Origin: Candidatus Bathyarchaeota archaeon
GTDB lineage: Archaea > Thermoproteota > Bathyarchaeia > Bathyarchaeales > WUQV01
DNA length: 8,889 bases
Assembly (NCBI GenBank): GCA_009889585.1
Contig: WUQV01000290.1
Span: forward strand, 1-8,889
Direction of reading: 5' to 3'
Below, one piece after another: positions 5,608 through 8,889 of this stretch (its first letter is position 1; the number at the start of each line of letters is the position of its first letter). The notes under the pieces were generated by a model, which saw only the letters and a program-made list of their open reading frames with translations, was not told where the DNA came from and searched no databases. Both the position numbers and the translations under genes were made by a program.

Positions 5608-6570
5608 ATGCTTAGAGGCTTGCGAGCGTCGATAGCTTTGAGGAAACGTTTTGACTTCGTTGGATTCGGAGCTCTTAACGTTGATAAATTATACAAAGTG
5701 AATGAAATAGCTCATGAGGATGAGGAAAGCTTTATCTTAAGCTTAGAGGAGGCATGCGGAGGCTCTGCTGCTAATACGATCGTTGGTTTGGCGAGGTTAG
5801 GCTTTAGGACAGGCTTCATCGGAAAAGTCGCAAGGGATAGGGAAGGCACATTGCTCCTTAGGGACTTCGAAAGGGAAGGGGTTGACGTAAGCGGCATCAT
5901 AATCTCGAAGGAAGGGAGCAGCGGCATCGTTTTAGGCTTCGTAGATCGAAGGGGTGAGAGGGCTTTGTACGTGAACCCAGGGGTTAACGATACGATAAGC
6001 TTCGATGAAATCGACGTAGAATACGCTAGAAGCTCAAAAGTCCTTCATTTAACGTCGTTCGTAGGCGATAAGTCATTCGAAGCTCAAAGGAAGCTCGTCG
6101 AGGTTATTTCAAACGAGGTGATCGTAAGCTTCGACCCTGGGTCGTTATACGCTCGAAAGGGCTTGGAAGCTTTAAGGCCTATCTTACGCAAGGCCTCGAT
6201 CGTCCTCTTAAGCGAGGCCGAGTTGAAGTCGTTAACCGAAGGAGGGCTCGACGAGGGCTCGATGGCTTTGATCGACGAAGGCGCGCGCATAATAGCCGTC
6301 AAGCTTGGAGAAAGGGGTTGTTACGTTACCAACGGGGAAGAGGCTTATCTCGTCGAGCCTTATCGAGTGGAAGTCGTTGATACGACTGGCGCTGGAGATG
6401 CCTTTAACGCTGGCTTCTTATGCGGCTTCATAAATGGCATGGGCTTATACGAATGCGGAAGGCTCGGGAACTTCGTCGCATCTCGATGCATAACGAAGGT
6501 GGGAGCTAGGGCTGGGCTGCCGAGGATCTCCGACGTAAGGATGGAGTGGCCATCCTTGGGGGTGAGCTAG
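5608..6570 (+). CDS. PfkB/ribokinase-family carbohydrate or nucleoside kinase
   Basis: This 320-residue protein has the two PfkB signatures: GGSAANTIVGLARLG at 51-65 near the sugar-binding N-terminal region, and DTTGAGDAFNAGF at 258-270, where D264 is the expected catalytic base and the GAGD turn forms the anion hole. These enzymes phosphorylate a hydroxymethyl group of a sugar, nucleoside or related small molecule with ATP. The sequence does not identify the substrate; ribose, adenosine/nucleosides or another sugar are all possible. It is the last gene of the operon, ten bases after Ftr. The ATG at 5608 has only a weak, very close GAAGG before it; TTG codons at 5620 and 5638 are in frame, and the kinase fold itself begins near residue 15, so the true start may be later. 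Confidence 0.85.
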   Translation: MLRGLRASIALRKRFDFVGFGALNVDKLYKVNEIAHEDEESFILSLEEACGGSAANTIVGLARLGFRTGFIGKVARDREGTLLLRDFEREGVDVSGIIISKEGSSGIVLGFVDRRGERALYVNPGVNDTISFDEIDVEYARSSKVLHLTSFVGDKSFEAQRKLVEVISNEVIVSFDPGSLYARKGLEALRPILRKASIVLLSEAELKSLTEGGLDEGSMALIDEGARIIAVKLGERGCYVTNGEEAYLVEPYRVEVVDTTGAGDAFNAGFLCGFINGMGLYECGRLGNFVASRCITKVGARAGLPRISDVRMEWPSLGVS

Positions 6571-6575
6571 TTCAC
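6562..6575. other. Short near-palindrome at the end of the operon
   Basis: GTGAGCTAGTTCAC spans the kinase stop codon and can fold as a five-pair hairpin (one G-U) with a CTAG loop. It lies between the convergent kinase and the decayed minus-strand gene. No strong T-run follows directly (only CTTTTC near 6593), so I do not call it a terminator with confidence. Confidence 0.25.
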
Positions 6576-6686
6576 AATCGAAGTCTGGAGGGCTTTTCGC
6601 ACCTAAAGATATAGTGTTCGCATGTATCAGCAACATCAGGCGTGAATTCAAACAGATAGGTCGGCAATTTAGAGCCTAATTTAATT

Positions 6687-7258
6687 TCAATCGATTATTT
6701 CTATCGATACAGCCTTAGTGTATAGCTTCACTTCCTTAATTTTCGCTTGATGAAGATCCTCGATGGAAAACTCAGCGTAAGCCCTTATGACGTAAGTGCC
6801 CTTTCGCCATAAGGTGAAATTATAACCCGAAAGGATCATGCTGTATCTTCTGGCGAAAAAAGCATTGCTCGTTAGGCTCCAAAGTGCGAATGATGAGCAT
6901 GCCCAATATCACTTCAGGATGCTTCAAAATTAATTCCCATACGCGTCATATACTTCGATGAAAAAGAGCGGGTCGACGTGCCGATGGTAACCGAGAGCTT
7001 GCCAATGTTAATGAAGCGCGGCTCGACGTAAACTCCCTCGCCGATTTAATACCACGCCTTCGGCACGTTTAAAACGGCCTTAAGGCGAATTTCGTTTAAC
7101 TGTAACTCGTCTTCTGGGGCTTCAACTTTATTATCTTTTGGAAATTTAACGAAGGGAAATGAAGTTAACCCGATTAAGGCGATCGCAAGAATTAGCACTA
7201 CTGCCAATACTGCCTTTATTACCTCATAACCTCTCCTTTGAGTGGTTAGATGGCTCAA
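6687..7258 (-). pseudogene. Decayed gene for a membrane-anchored protein with a beta-rich outer domain
   Basis: Read on the minus strand, the start encodes a hydrophobic helix (VIKAVLAVVLILAIALIGL), so the product would be anchored with the rest outside. The frame then hits TAA at 7046-7048 but continues in the same frame as IGEGVYVEPRFINIGKLSVT. Near 6975 it shifts to DPLFFIEVYDAYGN, near 6935 to ELILKHPEVILGMLIIRTLE, and at an A6 run (6856-6861) back to SGYNFTLWRKGTYVIRAYAE and a stop at 6687-6689. Short hydrophobic/polar alternation and the pattern LEPNE...GTYVIRAY suggest a beta-sandwich domain like those of secreted LEA14- or BsuPI-type proteins (inference). The likely original start is ATG 7227-7225 behind GGAGAGG, which is now also out of frame. 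A further open frame (PTYLFEFTPDVADTCEHYIF) down to 6572 may be its 3' end. At least three frameshifts and one stop argue for a pseudogene; assembly errors could explain some of them. Confidence 0.7.
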
Positions 7259-7265
7259 AACAAGA

Positions 7266-7276
7266 GCTTATAAAAA
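7266..7276 (-). promoter_or_regulatory. TATA box of the decayed minus-strand gene
   Basis: On the minus strand GCTTTTTATAA occupies 7276-7266. A transcript starting about 25 bases on, near 7243, would run straight into GGAGAGG and ATG at 7227. The promoter looks intact although the gene is broken. Confidence 0.45.
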
Positions 7277-7368
7277 GCTTACACAAAGCCAAGGGATAAG
7301 CCGACCTATCGCACGGAGCCGTTCGCCTCATGGAAGTTGAAGGATTTGTCACGGGCTCAACGGCTTCG

Positions 7369-7380
7369 CTATTTAAAAAT
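7369..7380 (+). promoter_or_regulatory. TATA box of the decayed nitrilase gene
   Basis: GCTATTTAAAAATC lies about 40 bases before GTG 7414. The transcript would start near 7400, just before the purine-rich SD site AAAGGGGAGGGG at 7401-7412. Like its minus-strand neighbour, the broken gene keeps a usable-looking promoter. Confidence 0.45.
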
Positions 7381-7413
7381 CTTATTTCCACAAAGTGCCT
7401 AAAGGGGAGGGGC

Positions 7414-7945
7414 GTGGTCGAAGTAAGAATAGCCCTCATCCAATTCTCGTCCGGCCCGAACAAAAGGGAAAATTTAAGCAAGGCGTAAGGATCATCAAGA
7501 AAATCGGAGGGGATGCCGATATCGCGGTTTTCCCCGAGTATATGATGAGCTATGCCGAAGGCGGATTGTCAAAGGATTGGTTAAATTCTCAAGCTGAAGA
7601 TTTAAACGGTGACTTCATTTCAAAGCTCTCTATGGCAGCTAAGGAGGTTGGCTTATGGCTCTTAATTAATATGTTTGAGAGGGTGAAGATAGAATCTATA
7701 ACACCAATGTAGTATTAGATGAAAATGGGGAAATAGTAGCGAAGTATAGGAAGATTCATTTGTTTGATACCTATGGTTATAAGGAATCCGACTTATTTAA
7801 GCCGGGGTGTGAGTTGTTAGGCTCGACATGGGGGATTGAAGAGAAAGTAGGGCCCCTCAGGATCGATTCGAATGAAATCGAAGAAGCTAGAAAGGTCCTG
7901 CCGCTCTTAAGCTTAAGGAGGCTCGGAGTGCCGAGCCCTGCTTAA
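7414..7945 (+). pseudogene. Nitrilase/carbon-nitrogen hydrolase remnant lacking the catalytic cysteine
   Basis: Nitrilase-superfamily amidases use a Glu-Lys-Cys triad. The remnant starts at GTG 7414 behind a strong SD (VVEVRIALIQFSSGPNKREN). It shifts frame near 7488 (one base apparently lost) into RIIKKIGGDADIAVFPEYMM, where the Glu codon is 7536-7538. It shifts again near 7684 into EDRIYNTNVVLDENGEIVAK and YRKIHLFD, where the Lys codon is 7751-7753. After FKPGCELL it passes directly to GPLRIDSNEIEEARKVLPLL, which resembles the extreme C-terminus of the family. The middle segment with the CYDLRFPE-type cysteine motif, roughly 110-130 residues, is gone. About 177 codons remain versus 260-280 normally. 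The tail stays in frame across the deletion junction near 7815-7840. Such hydrolases are sometimes fused to or neighbours of GNAT domains, and an intact GNAT gene follows here. Confidence 0.85.
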
Positions 7946-7967
7946 CGCGGCCGTAAGGTTCATAATG

Positions 7968-7979
7968 TTTTAATTTATA
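7968..7979 (+). promoter_or_regulatory. TATA box of the GNAT gene, overlapping its longest frame's start
   Basis: TTTAATTTATAT ends on the first base of ATG 7979. A transcript starting about 25 bases downstream would begin near 7997-8006, so it could not contain ATG 7979. This favours a leaderless start at ATG 7997 or 8006. Confidence 0.5.
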
Positions 7980-8476
7980 TGAGGGCGTTAAACTTAATGA
8001 GTTGGATGCTTGACGTAAAAGTTGAGAAATTAACTAAGGATGACGCGCTAGATATTGAGAATTTATTCGAACGCGTTTGGCCTAATGCTTATGAATACCC
8101 TGAGGAGTGGAGAAGGAAGAGGACGTTAAAAAGGGAGCAAATAAAGGCCGAAATGGACGCAGGCTATTATTACTTCGGAATAAGGTTGAATGGAAAACTC
8201 GTTGGCGTTTATAAAGCGCTCATCACGGAGCTAGGTTTATTCGGAGAGCATCAATCGGTCGATCCGGATTATAGAGGCCGCGGCCTCGCGACCGCCATGT
8301 ACCATCAATTCCTCAATTTCGCGAAGGATTGTGGTTGTAAATCTGTTTACGTGAACATTCTCGTAGGTCAAACGGCGAGCGAGAGGATCGTTGAAAGGTT
8401 GGGCTTCCGTAGGAAAGGACATCCGTATGAACAAGCGAAAGGTATGCTCGTTCAAATGTATGAGCTAGAAGTTTAA
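7979..8476 (+). CDS. GNAT-family N-acetyltransferase
   Basis: GNAT enzymes move an acetyl group from acetyl-CoA to an amine. The longest frame is 165 residues. Motif A, SVDPDYRGRGLATAMY (93-108), contains the R-G-R-G-L-A pyrophosphate loop that binds CoA; motif B is TASERIVERLGFRRKG (132-147), with the usual LGF. The N-terminal part, LTKDDALDIENLFERVW (18-34), is a standard helix alpha-1 region. The substrate is unknown: small molecule, protein N-terminus or lysine are all possible. The coordinates give the longest frame, but the TATA-like box at 7968-7979 suggests that the protein begins at ATG 7997 (MSWMLDVK) or 8006 (MLDVKVEK), probably leaderless, since no SD is seen. It follows the nitrilase remnant by 33 bases but has its own promoter. 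Confidence 0.87.
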   Translation: MRALNLMSWMLDVKVEKLTKDDALDIENLFERVWPNAYEYPEEWRRKRTLKREQIKAEMDAGYYYFGIRLNGKLVGVYKALITELGLFGEHQSVDPDYRGRGLATAMYHQFLNFAKDCGCKSVYVNILVGQTASERIVERLGFRRKGHPYEQAKGMLVQMYELEV

Positions 8477-8637
8477 GCGTATGAACATTCTTTCTATTTG
8501 CTGTCGAAAAACTTAAGCGAACGACACGCCTCCCATGAGTGGCGGCTCTAGCGTGGTCGCGCAAATGGATGCTGCCAAGATGTGCGGAGCACAACGTCCC
8601 GCGAAAGCCCCTCGATGAGCGTGATGAAGCCGACGTG
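8477..8637. other. Spacer between the GNAT and nucleotidyltransferase genes
   Basis: The spacer begins with a T-rich stretch (ATTCTTTCTATTTGC, 8490-8504) that may end the GNAT transcript. AAAAACTTAA (8506-8515) is a weak TATA candidate which, if used, would start a transcript close to GTG 8539. No RNA gene or repeat was seen. The later half may be an N-terminal extension of the nucleotidyltransferase. Confidence 0.3.
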
Positions 8638-8889
8638 ATGATGCTAACGGCGGATGAGGTGAACTCGGCTGAGCCTAAGGGAGGAAGCCGATTTTTCGAC
8701 AAGCTGAGCTTGCTTAGTAAGATCTGTAAGGCTTTACTTGAATGGGATCCAGACATCGTCGAAATCATCCAATTCGGGTCATCGGTTTACGCCTCAACTC
8801 ACGCTAGGGATATAGACTTAATCGTCGTAACGAAGGACGAAAAGGCCTACGGCGGTTATTTCGATGCCTCAAACTCCGAAGACTCGCCC
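8638..8889 (+). CDS. Pol-beta-type nucleotidyltransferase, N-terminal part (cut by window end)
   Basis: The frame is open from 8539 through the last base. The recognisable part has the nucleotidyltransferase signature FGSSVYASTHARDIDLIVV: Gly-Ser, nine residues, then Asp-x-Asp, the metal-binding pair of the MNT/Pol-beta superfamily. Ahead of it lies a helical stretch (FFDKLSLLSKICKALLEWDP) leading into the first beta strand (IVEIIQ). The start is uncertain: ATG 8638 and 8641 are closest to the fold, ATG 8569 and GTG 8539 are in frame upstream, and no SD decides. In archaea such minimal nucleotidyltransferases are often next to a HEPN protein as a toxin-antitoxin pair, or they are larger single proteins; the partner, if any, lies beyond the window. 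Confidence 0.75.
   Translation, partial: MMLTADEVNSAEPKGGSRFFDKLSLLSKICKALLEWDPDIVEIIQFGSSVYASTHARDIDLIVVTKDEKAYGGYFDASNSEDSP

Noticed and set aside
6557..6575. TAGTTCAC after a G-run at the kinase stop, resembling the IS right end at 391-403
   Set aside because: Eight shared bases without the hairpin are too little to call an excision scar; chance is a sufficient explanation.
6690..6708. Two ATCGAT palindromes seven bases apart, which could form a hairpin
   Set aside because: They fall within the readable 3' part of the decayed minus-strand gene (SIEIID), so they are better explained as former coding sequence than as a regulator site.
7224..7481. An 85-residue minus-strand frame across the divergent promoter region
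   Set aside because: It runs through both TATA boxes and the start of the nitrilase remnant, and its translation has no domain-like pattern.
8313..8768. A 151-residue minus-strand open frame
   Set aside because: It overlaps the GNAT motif B region and the nucleotidyltransferase start, both well supported on the plus strand, and its Ser/Arg-rich translation looks like antisense of coding sequence.
1..8889. tRNA, rRNA, CRISPR array
   Set aside because: I looked for T-loop-like GTTCRA motifs with flanking acceptor pairing, for rRNA-like stretches and for regularly spaced direct repeats, and saw none. GTTCGA-type matches lie inside coding sequence without cloverleaf pairing.

Overview
The window looks archaeal. 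Promoters have a T/A-rich TATA-type box about 25 bases before the likely transcript start, stop codons sit on T-runs rather than classic bacterial hairpin terminators, and one gene encodes formylmethanofuran:tetrahydromethanopterin formyltransferase (Ftr), an enzyme of the archaeal C1 branch. I cannot place the genome more precisely. A Thermoproteota-type lineage that uses tetrahydromethanopterin (H4MPT), such as a Bathyarchaeia-like organism, is a guess and not a call.

Layout. (1) Bases 1-403 are the right end of an IS200/IS605-group element. It holds the 3' part of a TnpB gene whose zinc ribbon is missing, followed by an end hairpin and a TTCAC terminus. (2) Bases 404-860 hold a promoter, a foldable leader, a very good Shine-Dalgarno (SD) site, a 50-residue CxxC-x17-CxxC zinc-ribbon protein and a T-run terminator. 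(3) Bases 870-6570 form a tightly packed five-gene plus-strand operon: DHH-family phosphoesterase, PurD-type ATP-grasp ligase, HAD-family hydrolase of the archaeal EhaR-like type, Ftr, and a PfkB-family kinase, with gaps of 28, 1, 3 and 10 bases. (4) Bases 6571-7945 are a graveyard. A minus-strand gene for a membrane-anchored protein is broken by a stop and several frameshifts, and next to it a plus-strand nitrilase-family gene has two frameshifts and has lost the segment with its catalytic cysteine. (5) Bases 7946-8889 hold an intact GNAT acetyltransferase with a promoter that argues for a leaderless, later start, and then the beginning of a Pol-beta-type nucleotidyltransferase that runs off the window.

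How the genes may work together. Ftr is the only operon member with a firm pathway: transfer of the formyl group from formylmethanofuran to H4MPT. The HAD protein belongs to a family I remember from H4MPT-using archaea, where it is annotated as subunit R of energy-converting hydrogenase A. Its place between a PurD-like ligase and Ftr suggests a role in making or maintaining C1 cofactors, or in linking C1 units to purine synthesis. That is inference. A second unusual feature of the operon is compositional. From about residue 150 of the PurD-like gene to the end of the HAD gene, aspartate codons switch from mostly GAC to almost all GAT, then return to a mix at Ftr. This suggests a mosaic or recombined segment.
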